Shown here: positions 1 through 8,352 of the stretch, piece after piece
Position numbering within the stretch: position 1 is the first letter of the stretch
Layout of the letters: every line of letters starts with the position of its first letter
Assembly (NCBI GenBank): GCA_050184115.1
Contig: JBFXAQ010000010.1
Coordinates: 1-64,000 of the forward strand
Direction of reading: 5' to 3'
From: JACKNG01 sp050184115
Lineage (GTDB): Bacteria; Pseudomonadota; Gammaproteobacteria; Ga0077536
DNA: 64,000 nt
Position numbers and translations under genes: made by a program
The notes under the pieces: generated by a model
Seen by the model: only the letters and a program-made list of their open reading frames with translations
The model's database searches: none
Told to the model about the DNA's origin: nothing

Positions 1-1
1 C

Positions 2-115
2 CTTGAGGGTATCAACAACACCATCAAGGTCATCAAGCGGCGCGCTTATGGGTACAGAGACCAGGATTACTTCTTCCTGAAAATACGCGCCGCCTTCCCC
101 GGTATTGCGCGATGA
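2..115 (+). pseudogene. C-terminal end of an ISL3-family transposase (cut by window edge)
   Basis: The reading frame entering the window encodes 37 residues and then stops at 113-115. The segment includes NNTIKVIKRRAYGYRD and YFFLKIRAAFPG. This is the typical last stretch of ISL3/IS204/IS1001-type DDE transposases, where the IKxIKRRAYGYRD block follows the catalytic core. Only the tail is visible, so whether the element is intact upstream cannot be judged. A run of nine T follows shortly after the stop. I did not find a clear terminal inverted repeat in the next 150 bases. The call rests on motif recognition. Confidence 0.72.
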
Positions 116-276
116 ACCTTTTTTTTTGCCCGCTGGAAACACCCTCCGCGCTGCGCTAGAGTCGCGGCCCGACGTCCGGCCAGGTGAACCAAACGGTCCC
201 GGCGGGGTCACTCACTCAGTCGCGGACCACGGTCCGCGCTCGCACTGTCTCCACCCCCTTGTCGAGGAGCACCATC

Positions 277-1425
277 ATGCTGAGATGTCTCGCCCTGCTC
301 GGCCTGTTCATCATCGGCCACGGCGCCGTGGCCTCGGAAGTCGAGGAGAGCCTGGTTCGTGAAGCCCTCGGCGTCGCCCGTGAACTGCGCGGCTCGGACA
401 ACATCTTCGACCAGCTGAGCGGCGCCGGCACCCTGGTCGAGGTCGGTGACAAGGACGCCTTGCAGTTCCTCGCCGACAATCTCGCCCATCCCGACTGGAG
501 CATGATGCGTTCGGCCATCGACACCCTGCTCAACGTCCAGCACCCGGCCGCGCTCGACCTCATCTACCGTTACGCGGCGACCACCAAGGACGCCATGTTC
601 ATGAAGTTCCTCGCCGAGTCGTGCGCCAGCCGCCCACGCGAGGACATGGGCGAGTTCCTCATGAGCGCCTTGAAACTCGACGACATGTGGGTGCGCAAGC
701 ACGCCCTGCAGGCTCTTGCCCTGACCCCGCTCGACGACAAGGAGGCGCGCATGCGCGCCATCGCCGAGGATGATCACCAGGATCACACCACGCGCGCCTA
801 CGCCTACTACGCGTTGATGGATACGCCTGCCCGCGAGGAGTCGGTCGGCATGCTGGTGCAGATCGCCCATGACTGGGGTGACGAGTCGCAGGAAGCCGCC
901 GCCGTCGCCCTCGGTGCAATCGACAACGACACCACGCGCGGCGCCTTGAAGTCGCTGCGCGAGGCGAACGCACTCAAGGTCCAGGTCGCGGCGATGGCGA
1001 GCGAGGCCGGCTTCGGCGTACGCGACGCCATGGAAGCCCTCATCCATACCATCGCCGAGGGCAAGGGTCTCGACCCCTCGGTGGCGGCGGCGAGCCTGCG
1101 CCGCATGCCACCGGCGGTCGCCAGCCGTATCACCGACGCCCTGCTCGAGTGCTGCAAACTCGGTTCGGACGTCGGTACGCGCCTGGTCGAGGCCTGGGGC
1201 ACGATCGAGGCCGATCCGGCCCATCTCTACGCGTGGGCGCTGGGCAACGCCAACCCGGACATCCGCATGCAAGCCATCTGGCTGGTCGGGGAGCGTGGCG
1301 ATCGTGCCTACCTGGAGCGCATTGCACCGATGCTGAAGGACGACGACGCCGGCCTGCGCGGCATGGCCGCCTGGTCGGTCGTGCGCATCCTCGGCGCGGA
1401 GTACGGCAGCGGCCTCGAGATCTGA
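277..1425 (+). CDS. Secreted HEAT-repeat protein
   Basis: A 382-residue protein starts with MLRCLALLGLFIIGHG and a hydrophobic stretch ending at AVAS, so it looks exported to the periplasm by Sec. The mature part is a series of roughly 30-residue alpha-helical units with alternating acidic and leucine/alanine faces (for example DDMWVRKHALQALAL and NPDIRMQAIWLVGERGD), as in HEAT/PBS-lyase repeats. Such repeats act as binding scaffolds; no catalytic motif is visible. An upstream in-frame GTG at 184 exists, but the ATG at 277 has a GAGGAGC ribosome site at 264-270 and directly starts the signal peptide. The partner is unknown. Confidence 0.75.
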   Translation: MLRCLALLGLFIIGHGAVASEVEESLVREALGVARELRGSDNIFDQLSGAGTLVEVGDKDALQFLADNLAHPDWSMMRSAIDTLLNVQHPAALDLIYRYAATTKDAMFMKFLAESCASRPREDMGEFLMSALKLDDMWVRKHALQALALTPLDDKEARMRAIAEDDHQDHTTRAYAYYALMDTPAREESVGMLVQIAHDWGDESQEAAAVALGAIDNDTTRGALKSLREANALKVQVAAMASEAGFGVRDAMEALIHTIAEGKGLDPSVAAASLRRMPPAVASRITDALLECCKLGSDVGTRLVEAWGTIEADPAHLYAWALGNANPDIRMQAIWLVGERGDRAYLERIAPMLKDDDAGLRGMAAWSVVRILGAEYGSGLEI

Positions 1426-1429
1426 GCAC

Positions 1430-1472
1430 GCGCTCGACGCGAAGCCGGCAGCAACGGCTGGCGTCGAGGCGC
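1430..1472 (+). terminator. Hairpin after the HEAT-repeat gene
   Basis: A long stem begins five bases after the stop codon. GCGCTCGACGC (1430-1440) pairs with GCGTCGAGGCGC (1461-1472) with one bulged G, and an inner AGCCG/CGGCT stem (1443-1447 with 1455-1459) continues it. There is no U-run, so it is either a Rho-dependent or processing-type 3' end. Confidence 0.5.
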
Positions 1473-1611
1473 CCCGCGAAACAGCCGCATGCCCGCGCCT
1501 GCGGTGATCCACGATCCAACGAACCCACCCGACCGGTTATAGTCCCGTCCAGCCGCCGCACGGTCCTGCATCGTGGCCGTGTACGATTCGAATCAGCCCC
1601 AAGGAGCACGC

Positions 1612-2922
1612 GTGAAACCCAGTTGCCATCCCGTCCGCCCGCGGACCCTCGCCCGCCTGGCCGTGCTGGCCGTGATCCCATTCGCCGCATCGACCGCCGT
1701 TGCCGGCGACTTCGACTTCGACCTTGCCACCGCCCAATCCCTGTCGCCGCCACCGGGGACGGTGATCGATAGCAGCAACCTCGAGAACGCGATCCAACTG
1801 CTCGACCCGGAGTTCGCCGAACTGGTACGCGAAGGCTGGGTCAGTCTCACGGTGGGCGAACCCCTGTCGTTCGATCCACACCCGAGTTTCGTCGCCACCA
1901 CCGAGGCCCACGCCGGCGAGACGACCCTGGGTGACGCACCCGGCGTCCTCAACGGCTACAGCGGTGGCCGCCCGTTCCCCGGCGAGTTGTCCGCTGACGA
2001 CCCGCGCGCCGGCGAGAAGCTGGTGTGGAACATGCGCTACGGCTATGCCGGCGACGGCGGCGAGATCCCCGAGATGTACTGGCAGTATCGCGACATGCGC
2101 AGCCAGAAAATCGAGCGGGAACTCGAGTTCGAAGCGGCTGCCATGCGTTTCATGTACCGCCACGTCGTCGATCCGGTGCCCGAACTCCCCGACAACACCT
2201 ACCGCGTCTACAACGCCATCACCTTGACCGCGCTGGAACCGGGCGACGTCGCCAATACCAAGCTGCTCATCTTCTACAACAGCGACGACACCGCCGAGGA
2301 GCAGGGCTGGATGTACGTGCCGCTGCTGCGCCGCGTGCGCCGCGTCGCCACCACCATGCGCACGGACTCGTTCCTTGGCAGCGACATCATGATCGAGGAC
2401 TTCCTCGGCTATACCGGCCGCATCATGGACATGGAATGGAAGTTCGGCGGCGAGCGTTGGATCATGCTGCCGATGTACCGTCACGACCAGGTTCCGCACG
2501 CCGATCGCAAGGCGCGTCGTCACGACTACCATTTCGTCGACTTCGGCGGCCACAGCGGCTGCTTCCCCAACATCACCTGGCAGACCCGCAAGGTGTTCGT
2601 ACTCGAGGGCACCACCAAACGCAGCGACCACCCGCTGTCGAAACGCATCATCTACGTCGACGCGCAGACCATGTTCCCGGTCTTCGGCAAGGTCTACGAC
2701 CGCGGCGGCGTGCTGTGGAAGTTCCTCATGGGCGGTCTCGCGCACCCGGACTATCACCTGCCGGAGAACCAGGGCAGCGGTGTCGCGCTGCTCGATACGT
2801 CCAGCGTGATCGACGTGCAGAACATGCATTGCACGACCCTGCAGATGGTCACCCGCACCAACCTGCCGGACATGGACCAGGACGATTTCGAACCGTCGGC
2901 ACTCAACGTCGGCGCCCGCTGA
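1612..2922 (+). CDS. DUF1329 family exported protein
   Basis: This 436-residue protein starts with a Sec signal peptide (RTLARLAVLAVIPFAAS, cleavage likely near AVAG). The mature part fits the DUF1329 family (outer-membrane lipoprotein-sorting-like, LolA/LolB-type fold): it has the GGRPFP segment near residue 120, YVPLLRRVRRVA, and an aromatic-rich second half. Family members are periplasmic, of uncertain function, and often sit beside catabolic or transport genes. The GTG at 1612 is preferred over the GTG at 1573 because AAGGAG lies at 1601-1606 and it begins the signal peptide. The gene is followed after 57 bases by a hydrolase on the same strand. Confidence 0.72.
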   Translation: MKPSCHPVRPRTLARLAVLAVIPFAASTAVAGDFDFDLATAQSLSPPPGTVIDSSNLENAIQLLDPEFAELVREGWVSLTVGEPLSFDPHPSFVATTEAHAGETTLGDAPGVLNGYSGGRPFPGELSADDPRAGEKLVWNMRYGYAGDGGEIPEMYWQYRDMRSQKIERELEFEAAAMRFMYRHVVDPVPELPDNTYRVYNAITLTALEPGDVANTKLLIFYNSDDTAEEQGWMYVPLLRRVRRVATTMRTDSFLGSDIMIEDFLGYTGRIMDMEWKFGGERWIMLPMYRHDQVPHADRKARRHDYHFVDFGGHSGCFPNITWQTRKVFVLEGTTKRSDHPLSKRIIYVDAQTMFPVFGKVYDRGGVLWKFLMGGLAHPDYHLPENQGSGVALLDTSSVIDVQNMHCTTLQMVTRTNLPDMDQDDFEPSALNVGAR

Positions 2923-2930
2923 TCCATCGG

Positions 2931-2950
2931 CCGCGCCGCGCCCGGCGCGG
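2931..2950 (+). terminator. GC hairpin between the DUF1329 gene and the hydrolase
   Basis: CCGCGCCG (2931-2938) pairs perfectly with CGGCGCGG (2943-2950) around a 4-base loop and is followed by TCTTA. It may attenuate transcription into the downstream hydrolase. The U-run is weak. Confidence 0.4.
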
Positions 2951-2979
2951 TCTTACCCGAAGCACAGAAGGAGAAGAAC

Positions 2980-3885
2980 ATGGCAAGCCCACAGGCCGAG
3001 GCAATCAAGGAACTCTACGCGGGTTGGCTGGCCGCGATGGCCGCCAAGCCCGACATGGGGCTCGACGAGATGCGCGAGTTGTTCGAACACTGGGGCGACA
3101 TCACCGGTGAACCGGGCGCGGTCGACTACGTCGAAGTCGATGCCGGCGGCGTCAGCGCCATGTGGGCGCTGCCCCACGGTTGCGCCGAGGATCGCGTGGC
3201 CCTGTGCACGCATGGCGGCGGTTACGTGTGCGGTTCGATGTACACGCATCGCAAGATGTTCGGCCACATCGCCAAAGCCATCGGTTGCAAGGCACTCATC
3301 CTGCATTACCGCCGCGCGCCCGAGCACACCCACCCGGCAGCCGTCGAGGACGCGGTGACCGCGTACGCCTGGCTGCTCGAACAGGGCTACAAGCCCGAAC
3401 ACGTCTGTACCACCGGCGATTCCGCCGGCGGCGCGTTGTCGACCTCGGTGCTGCTCGGCATCAAGGCGCGCGGCCTGCCGCTACCGGTGGCGGCCCTGCC
3501 GATGTCGCCCTGGTACGACCCGGAAGGAACCGGGGAGTCCATCGTCACGAACGCCGACAAAGACGCCCTGGTCAAGCCCGATGTGCTGAAGGGCATGGCT
3601 TCGACCTTCCTCGGCGCGGCCTCGTCCAAGGATCCGCTGGCCAACCTGTTGCAGGCCGATCTCACCGGCCTGCCGCCGATCTACATCCAGACCGGCGGTG
3701 ACGAGACCTTGCTCGACGATTCCACGCGCTTCGCCGAGAAGGCCAGGGCGGCCGGGATCGACGTCAAGCTCGACGTCTTTCCCGAGATGCAGCACGTGTT
3801 CCATTTCCTCGCCGGCCGCGCACCGGAGGCCGATGACGCCATCCAGCGCATGGCACAATGGGTGCGGCCGAAGCTCGGACTCTGA
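2980..3885 (+). CDS. Alpha/beta hydrolase, hormone-sensitive-lipase (HSL) type
   Basis: A 301-residue cytoplasmic esterase/lactonase candidate. The HSL oxyanion motif HGGG is at residues 78-81, and the nucleophile elbow GDSAGG is at 146-151 with Ser148 as nucleophile. The later GGDETLLDD segment supplies the acid and QHVFHFLAG the catalytic His. The order and spacing are those of the HSL family (epsilon-lactone hydrolase, steryl acetyl hydrolase and relatives). AGAAGGAGAAG precedes the ATG at a good distance. The substrate cannot be read from sequence. An SDR follows after 78 bases on the same strand, so the pair may act on one oxygenated substrate. Confidence 0.85.
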   Translation: MASPQAEAIKELYAGWLAAMAAKPDMGLDEMRELFEHWGDITGEPGAVDYVEVDAGGVSAMWALPHGCAEDRVALCTHGGGYVCGSMYTHRKMFGHIAKAIGCKALILHYRRAPEHTHPAAVEDAVTAYAWLLEQGYKPEHVCTTGDSAGGALSTSVLLGIKARGLPLPVAALPMSPWYDPEGTGESIVTNADKDALVKPDVLKGMASTFLGAASSKDPLANLLQADLTGLPPIYIQTGGDETLLDDSTRFAEKARAAGIDVKLDVFPEMQHVFHFLAGRAPEADDAIQRMAQWVRPKLGL

Positions 3886-3963
3886 ATCGCCGCGCGGGCA
3901 GCCGCGCCGCACGACACGGCAATCGTCCTGCGACGGTTGCCGTCCCACCTCCTGGAAACGACC

Positions 3964-4752
3964 GTGGAAAACTTCGACCCCGCCTACGATCCCCGCCGGC
4001 TGTTCGACCTGACCGGCAAGCGCGCCCTCGTCACCGGCGCCTCGACCGGGCTCGGGCGCCGCTTCGGCTGGACGCTAGCGCGTGCCGGCGCCGAAGTCGT
4101 GCTCGCGGCACGCAGCGTCGACAAGCTGGAAAGCCTGGGCGCGGAGATCGCCGCGTGCGGCGGTCGCCATGCCGTCGTAGCCCTCGATGTCCGCGACCGT
4201 GACGCCGCGCGCGCCTGCATTGACGCCGTCGAGCAGCAGGGGCCGATCGACATCCTCGTCAACAATGCCGGCATTGCTATCGTCAAGGCGCCCGAGCGCT
4301 ACACGGACGAGGACTGGGATGCTGTCTACGAAACCAACCTGCGCGCACCCTGGGTGCTGTCCCAGGCCGTGATCCGCCACCGCCTCGCCGACGGCCGCCC
4401 CTTGAGCATCGTCAACATCGCCTCGGTCCTAGGCCTGCAACCACGCGGGCACATCCCGCCCTATGCCGCGGCCAAGGCCGGGCTCATCAATCTCGGCCGC
4501 GATCTCTGCGTCGACCTCGCCGCACGCGGCATCCGCATCAACGCCATCGCACCAGGCTACTTCGAGACCGAGATGAACCGCGAATGGCTGAAAAGCGCCG
4601 CCGGCGAACGCCTGCGCGCCGGCATTCCCGCCGGGCGTTTCGGCCAGCCCGAGGATCTCGACGGCGCCATCCTCTTCCTGGCCTCGGATGCGTCGACGTT
4701 CATGAACGGCAATCTCATCGTCGTCGACGGCGGCCATACCGCGGGACTCTGA
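3964..4752 (+). CDS. Short-chain dehydrogenase/reductase (SDR)
   Basis: A 262-residue classical SDR. The dinucleotide-binding motif TGASTGLG is at residues 24-31, followed by the NNAG motif and the catalytic Tyr167/Lys171 (YAAAK) with an upstream Ser in NIASV. The C-terminal FLASDASTFMNG region is typical of FabG-like oxidoreductases. It should interconvert an alcohol and a ketone using NAD(P)H. The GTG at 3964 is chosen; a TTG at 3937 would add nine residues with no better ribosome site. It lies 78 bases after the HSL-type hydrolase. The substrate is unknown. Confidence 0.85.
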   Translation: MENFDPAYDPRRLFDLTGKRALVTGASTGLGRRFGWTLARAGAEVVLAARSVDKLESLGAEIAACGGRHAVVALDVRDRDAARACIDAVEQQGPIDILVNNAGIAIVKAPERYTDEDWDAVYETNLRAPWVLSQAVIRHRLADGRPLSIVNIASVLGLQPRGHIPPYAAAKAGLINLGRDLCVDLAARGIRINAIAPGYFETEMNREWLKSAAGERLRAGIPAGRFGQPEDLDGAILFLASDASTFMNGNLIVVDGGHTAGL

Positions 4753-5144
4753 GCGGGAGACGCCACGCCGCTGGCAGCACGTCGCAGCGCAGAGCCCGGC
4801 ATATCAATCAGTTTCCGCGCAGGGTCAGACCCCGTTACCCGAATCAATTGTCATCTTTTCAAAAACTTGCCGTTGGGGGGTCTGACCCCGAACGGCCACC
4901 CTGGACGGCCTTGCTGGCGGCGTTCGACCGGACACGGGTCCGACGGTTTTGTACACCCTGGCGCCCACCTCGCAGGTCGCGGCACGGACGGCATGGCCAC
5001 GACGCTGCCGGGGGTCGAGCAGGACAACCCCGCTCAGGTCCCCTTGCCACCACGCCGCGCGAGCGCGCGGTGTGTCTGCCGCAGCGGCTGAAATGGCGAG
5101 AGGAGAGGGCAGGGTGCGGCGCGAAATCGGCGCGCGAACGCTCG
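4753..5144. other. Intergenic stretch between convergent genes, holding a REP-like element
   Basis: This 392-base gap separates the SDR (plus) from the MaoC gene (minus). It contains the palindromic inverted repeat listed at 4822-4888. The remainder is GC-rich without a convincing ORF, promoter or terminator. Confidence 0.6.
4822..4888. repeat. REP-like inverted repeat, GGGTCAGACCCC arms
   Basis: GGGTCAGACCCC (4822-4833) recurs inverted as GGGGTCTGACCC (4877-4888). Each arm is itself nearly palindromic. The inner flank TCAAAAACTTG (4859-4869) is repeated exactly at 49328-49338, next to another palindrome (GGTGTCGGACACC). This pattern resembles REP/RAYT-mobilised intergenic elements; no RAYT transposase gene is in the window. 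Confidence 0.7.
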
Positions 5145-6161
5145 TCACGCGCTCCAGAGCACCAGGCGCCAGTCGAGCACGCGGTTTTCCTCGTAACCCT
5201 CGGCGCCCGGCCGCCGGGCATAGGTGTCGATGCGCAGTTCGCAGAGGGCACCGCCGCGTTCCAGCGGGCGTATCGCCGTGACGTCGAACTCGCTGCGAAT
5301 GATGTCTTCCTCCAGCACCGGGCCGAGGTGATCGCAGCCCTGCCAGCCTACCATGGTGACGATATTCGGCATGGCGCGGGCGACCTGGGCGAGCGCCAAC
5401 GAGATGGTGTGGCCACCGTAGACCAGTCGCTTGCCGAGGTAGCTGCGCGAAGCGTCGGTATGGGCGAAGGCGATGTTGCCGGTGATGCGCACGAGTTCGG
5501 GTGCACAGGTGATGGTGTCCTGCGCTTCGATGACGACGTGATCGCCGACCGCGAGCGCCGGCGCGGGGACGTTGAAGTTCTCCGGTTCGAGAGCGCCGAC
5601 GTTCCAGTCGACCGGTAGCGCCGCCTCCAGGGTGGCGTCGTCGAGACGCTCCGGGATCCAGTCGAAATCGTCGTCATGCCCGGTGTCGGCACCGGGATCG
5701 CGGCAGGGGATCATGGGGCAGCGCCAGTATTTCATGACGCAGGCGCCGTGCTGGTTCAAAGTCTCCATCTCCAGCGCCACCATGCCGGTCGCGGCGCGGC
5801 CGGCCTTGGCCTTGTTCTGCTTGAGCCCGACCACGCGCGTCGTCGTCGTCAGCGTGTCACCGATATAGACCGCGCGCTGCAACAGCAGGCCGCGGTAGAA
5901 GAGGTTGCCCTTGACGTGCTGCGAGGCATAGGTGGTCTGGCCGTTGACCAGGTTGACCACCAGCATCGGGTGGACCAGCGCGCGCGGGTCGCCCGTCACC
6001 CGAGCCGACAATTCGCGATCCAGCGGCAGGCGCAGGCGGTCGCCCGTCACCGCCTGATAGAAGGCCGCGTGGCCATCGGTCACGGTCACGGCCGGCGCGG
6101 TGAAGGCCTGGCCGCGGGTGAAATCCTCGAAGTAGGGGCCGTCGATGTGGTGCGTGGTCAT
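5145..6161 (-). CDS. MaoC-family dehydratase, mesaconyl-CoA hydratase-like (double hotdog)
   Basis: A 338-residue protein starting at the ATG at 6161 (an ORF extension upstream is low-complexity). The N-terminal half (YFEDFTRGQ, then VTGDRLRLPLD, GQTTYASQHVKGN and a GDTL motif) and the second hotdog (SYLGKRLVYGGHTISLA) match the two-domain MaoC family that includes mesaconyl-C1/C4-CoA hydratase. It would hydrate or dehydrate a branched acyl-CoA in the cytoplasm. It is the last gene of the minus-strand operon beginning near 13515, 68 bases after the cyclase gene. The exact substrate is not assignable. Members of this family also serve other branched or alicyclic CoA esters. Confidence 0.75.
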   Translation of the reverse strand: MTTHHIDGPYFEDFTRGQAFTAPAVTVTDGHAAFYQAVTGDRLRLPLDRELSARVTGDPRALVHPMLVVNLVNGQTTYASQHVKGNLFYRGLLLQRAVYIGDTLTTTTRVVGLKQNKAKAGRAATGMVALEMETLNQHGACVMKYWRCPMIPCRDPGADTGHDDDFDWIPERLDDATLEAALPVDWNVGALEPENFNVPAPALAVGDHVVIEAQDTITCAPELVRITGNIAFAHTDASRSYLGKRLVYGGHTISLALAQVARAMPNIVTMVGWQGCDHLGPVLEEDIIRSEFDVTAIRPLERGGALCELRIDTYARRPGAEGYEENRVLDWRLVLWSA

Positions 6162-6198
6162 GGTCGTCGTCGCCGAGGGGGAAGGTGAGGAGGGCGGA

Positions 6199-6219
6199 CG
6201 CCCGGGACCTGCCCGGGCG
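6199..6219 (-). terminator. Intercistronic hairpin between cyclase and MaoC genes
   Basis: CGCCCGGG (6199-6206) pairs with CCCGGGCG (6212-6219) around a 5-base loop. It sits after the cyclase stop and before the MaoC start. There is no U-run, so it may reduce read-through or protect the upstream mRNA. Confidence 0.4.
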
Positions 6220-6229
6220 CCGCGCTCTG

Positions 6230-7165
6230 TCAACGGATCGCGATGGGGTTGATGATCATCTGCACCGCGCCCTTGATGCGTGCCGGGCCGAGCACGAACA
6301 TGAACTCGTAGGCCTTGTCCTTGGCCAGCTCGCGGGTGTCCATGTTCTCCAGGATGTAGACGCCGGCATAGTTGATCAGCTCCTGGTGCACGCGGAACAT
6401 GATCTTGGGGTCCTCGAAGGGTATGACCTCCAGCGCCCAGCCATCGGAACCGACCGCCAGCACGTCCTTCTCCACCAGGTACCTGGCGCCGTCGACGCCG
6501 AGGCCCGGTTCGACCTTGCCGAAGCGCTCGGGCTCGCTGTCGAGCAGTTTCATCCAGCCGGTGTTGAACAGCACCACGTCACCCTTCTCGATGGTCACGC
6601 CCTGCTTCTTCTCGCAGGCCTCGATCTCGGCGCGATTGAAGGCCGTCCCTTCCTCCAGCATCTCCTTGCCCATGCAGGCGGCCATGTCGAGCATCACGCC
6701 GCGCGCGACGATCGGCGGGTAGGTTTCGATGCCCATGCGCTGCAAGCCGTCGACCTTGGCGAAGTCCTTGCCCTTGAAGCCGTTATAGAAGACGCCATCG
6801 GTGGCGGCATGGCCGAGGCCGTCGATCTGCGAACCGACCCCCATCCAGCCGTTCATCGTGTCGTCGAAGAAATTGAAGTGATTGTCGCCGTAGGACGAGC
6901 CGTTGTACTGGTTGGGGAACAACACGGTGACTTCGAACGAGCGCGGCGGGTAGGCCGGCGTGTCACTGCCGGTGACAATGCCGAGTCGGTAGGTCTTGCC
7001 GGTCTTGATCAGCTTGGCGGCCTTGAGCGCAAGGTCCGGCCCCAGCATGTTGAACGAACCGAGGGTGTCCTCGGCGCCCCACTTGGACGGCCACCAGGGT
7101 TTCTCTTCGGCCTGCGCGCCGGCGGCCAGGCAGAACGCCGCCGCGAATACGATCGATCGCTTCAT
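6230..7165 (-). CDS. Exported putative cyclase (kynurenine formamidase-like fold)
   Basis: A 311-residue protein with a clear signal peptide (MKRSIVFAAAFCLAAG, cleavage near AQAEE), so probably periplasmic. The body is a cyclase-family (PF04199) fold. The usual metal-binding HxGTHxDxxxH block is represented by VGSQIDGLGHAATDG, in which Asp and the last His are kept but the first His/Thr positions differ. DVVLFNTGW is also typical. Family members hydrolyse amides or act on cyclic ketones and lactones. It lies between the CoA-transferase and MaoC genes, suggesting processing of a ring-containing substrate before uptake. This is inference. Confidence 0.72.
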   Translation of the reverse strand: MKRSIVFAAAFCLAAGAQAEEKPWWPSKWGAEDTLGSFNMLGPDLALKAAKLIKTGKTYRLGIVTGSDTPAYPPRSFEVTVLFPNQYNGSSYGDNHFNFFDDTMNGWMGVGSQIDGLGHAATDGVFYNGFKGKDFAKVDGLQRMGIETYPPIVARGVMLDMAACMGKEMLEEGTAFNRAEIEACEKKQGVTIEKGDVVLFNTGWMKLLDSEPERFGKVEPGLGVDGARYLVEKDVLAVGSDGWALEVIPFEDPKIMFRVHQELINYAGVYILENMDTRELAKDKAYEFMFVLGPARIKGAVQMIINPIAIR

Positions 7166-7238
7166 CTTCCCCTCCTCGAGTCACAGAACAGGCACCCGCG
7201 GGCGCCGTGGTCGATGGCCGGCACAACGCGCCAGACCT

Positions 7239-8342
7239 TCATTCGAATTCCTTGCGTACTGCTGCGTCGTGCTCACCCAGCGCCGGCACCCGGGCGAGGT
7301 CCGGCGCGCCGACGCGGCGGATCAACGACGCCCGCTGGCCCGAGGTTTCGACCTCGTGGCGTAGCAGCGCCGGGTGCCGCGACAGGTCACCGATGTCGTT
7401 GACGCTGCCGAAGGCGATCTCGGCCGCCTTGAGACGCGCGGCGACCTCGGCACGGCCGAGGCGACCGAACACATCCTCGATCTCGGCGCGCAGGGCGTCA
7501 CGATTCTCGACTCGCAGCATGTTGTTGGCAAACAGCGCGTGCTCGGCGAGGTCCGGGCGCTCCAGGCCCACGCGGCACAGGCGCAGCCACTCGGCGTGGT
7601 TCTGCACGACGAGAAACACCTCGCCATCAGCGGTGCGGTAGGCGCCGTAGGGACAGATCTGGGCATGGTCGAGACCGGTGCCCTTCAACATCTTGCCGGC
7701 GTATTCGAGCATGGCCAGCGGCACCGCCATCCATTCCGACAAGGTCCCGAACAGAGAGACCTCGACGTGGCACCCGGCGGCGCCGCGCTCGCGCGCGTAG
7801 AGCGCCTTCATGATCTCGCCGTAGGCGGTGAGGCCGGTCGCGATGTCACAGATCGAAGCGCCGACCTTGGACGGCTGGCCGGCCGGTCCGGTCACCGAAC
7901 ACAGGCCGGTCTCGGCCTGGATCAGAGCGTCGTAGGCCTTCATGTCGGCATAGGCGCCGGACAGGCCGTAGCCCGAGATGGAGCACATCACGAGGCGTGG
8001 ATTGAGCGCGTGCAGACGCTCCCAGCCGTAGCCGAGGCGGTCGATCGCGCCGGGCCGCAGGTTCTGCACGAAGACGTCGGCACGCGCCAGCAACTTGTCG
8101 AGCAGCGCCTTGTCGGCGTCCCTGGCGAGGTCGACCGTGACCGACTCCTTGCCGCCGTTCAGCCACACGAAGTAGCCGCTGTCGCCGTGGATCATGGTGT
8201 CGTAGGCACGCGCGAAATCGCCCTCGGGACGTTCGAGCTTGATCACCCGCGCGCCACCCTCGGCGAAGATGCGGCTGCAGTAAGGAGCCGCCACCGCCTG
8301 TTCGAGCGAGACGACCAGCAGGTTGTCGAGCGGTGCATTCAT
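7239..8342 (-). CDS. CaiB/BaiF (family III) CoA-transferase
   Basis: A 367-residue protein. It has the N-terminal LEQAVAAPYCSRIFAEGGA and ARVIKLERPEGDFAR blocks, FVQNLRPGAIDRLGYGW, and the catalytic Asp138 in KAYDALIQAETGL. These are the hallmarks of family III CoA-transferases (formyl-CoA, L-carnitine and related). It should move CoA from a donor thioester to a carboxylate, activating an acid produced by the neighbouring alcohol and aldehyde dehydrogenases. It starts 10 bases after the ADH stop, so the two are probably cotranscribed and coupled. Acceptor and donor are unknown. Confidence 0.85.
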   Translation of the reverse strand: MNAPLDNLLVVSLEQAVAAPYCSRIFAEGGARVIKLERPEGDFARAYDTMIHGDSGYFVWLNGGKESVTVDLARDADKALLDKLLARADVFVQNLRPGAIDRLGYGWERLHALNPRLVMCSISGYGLSGAYADMKAYDALIQAETGLCSVTGPAGQPSKVGASICDIATGLTAYGEIMKALYARERGAAGCHVEVSLFGTLSEWMAVPLAMLEYAGKMLKGTGLDHAQICPYGAYRTADGEVFLVVQNHAEWLRLCRVGLERPDLAEHALFANNMLRVENRDALRAEIEDVFGRLGRAEVAARLKAAEIAFGSVNDIGDLSRHPALLRHEVETSGQRASLIRRVGAPDLARVPALGEHDAAVRKEFE

Positions 8343-8352
8343 TGCCGCATCC

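Noticed and set aside
116..276. Terminal inverted repeat of the left-edge transposon
   Set aside because: The other end of the element is outside the window, so no pair could be compared; the T-run alone is not evidence.
1537..2829. 430-codon minus-strand frame opposite the DUF1329 gene
   Set aside because: The plus-strand frame has a signal peptide, ribosome site and a family match; the antisense frame has none.
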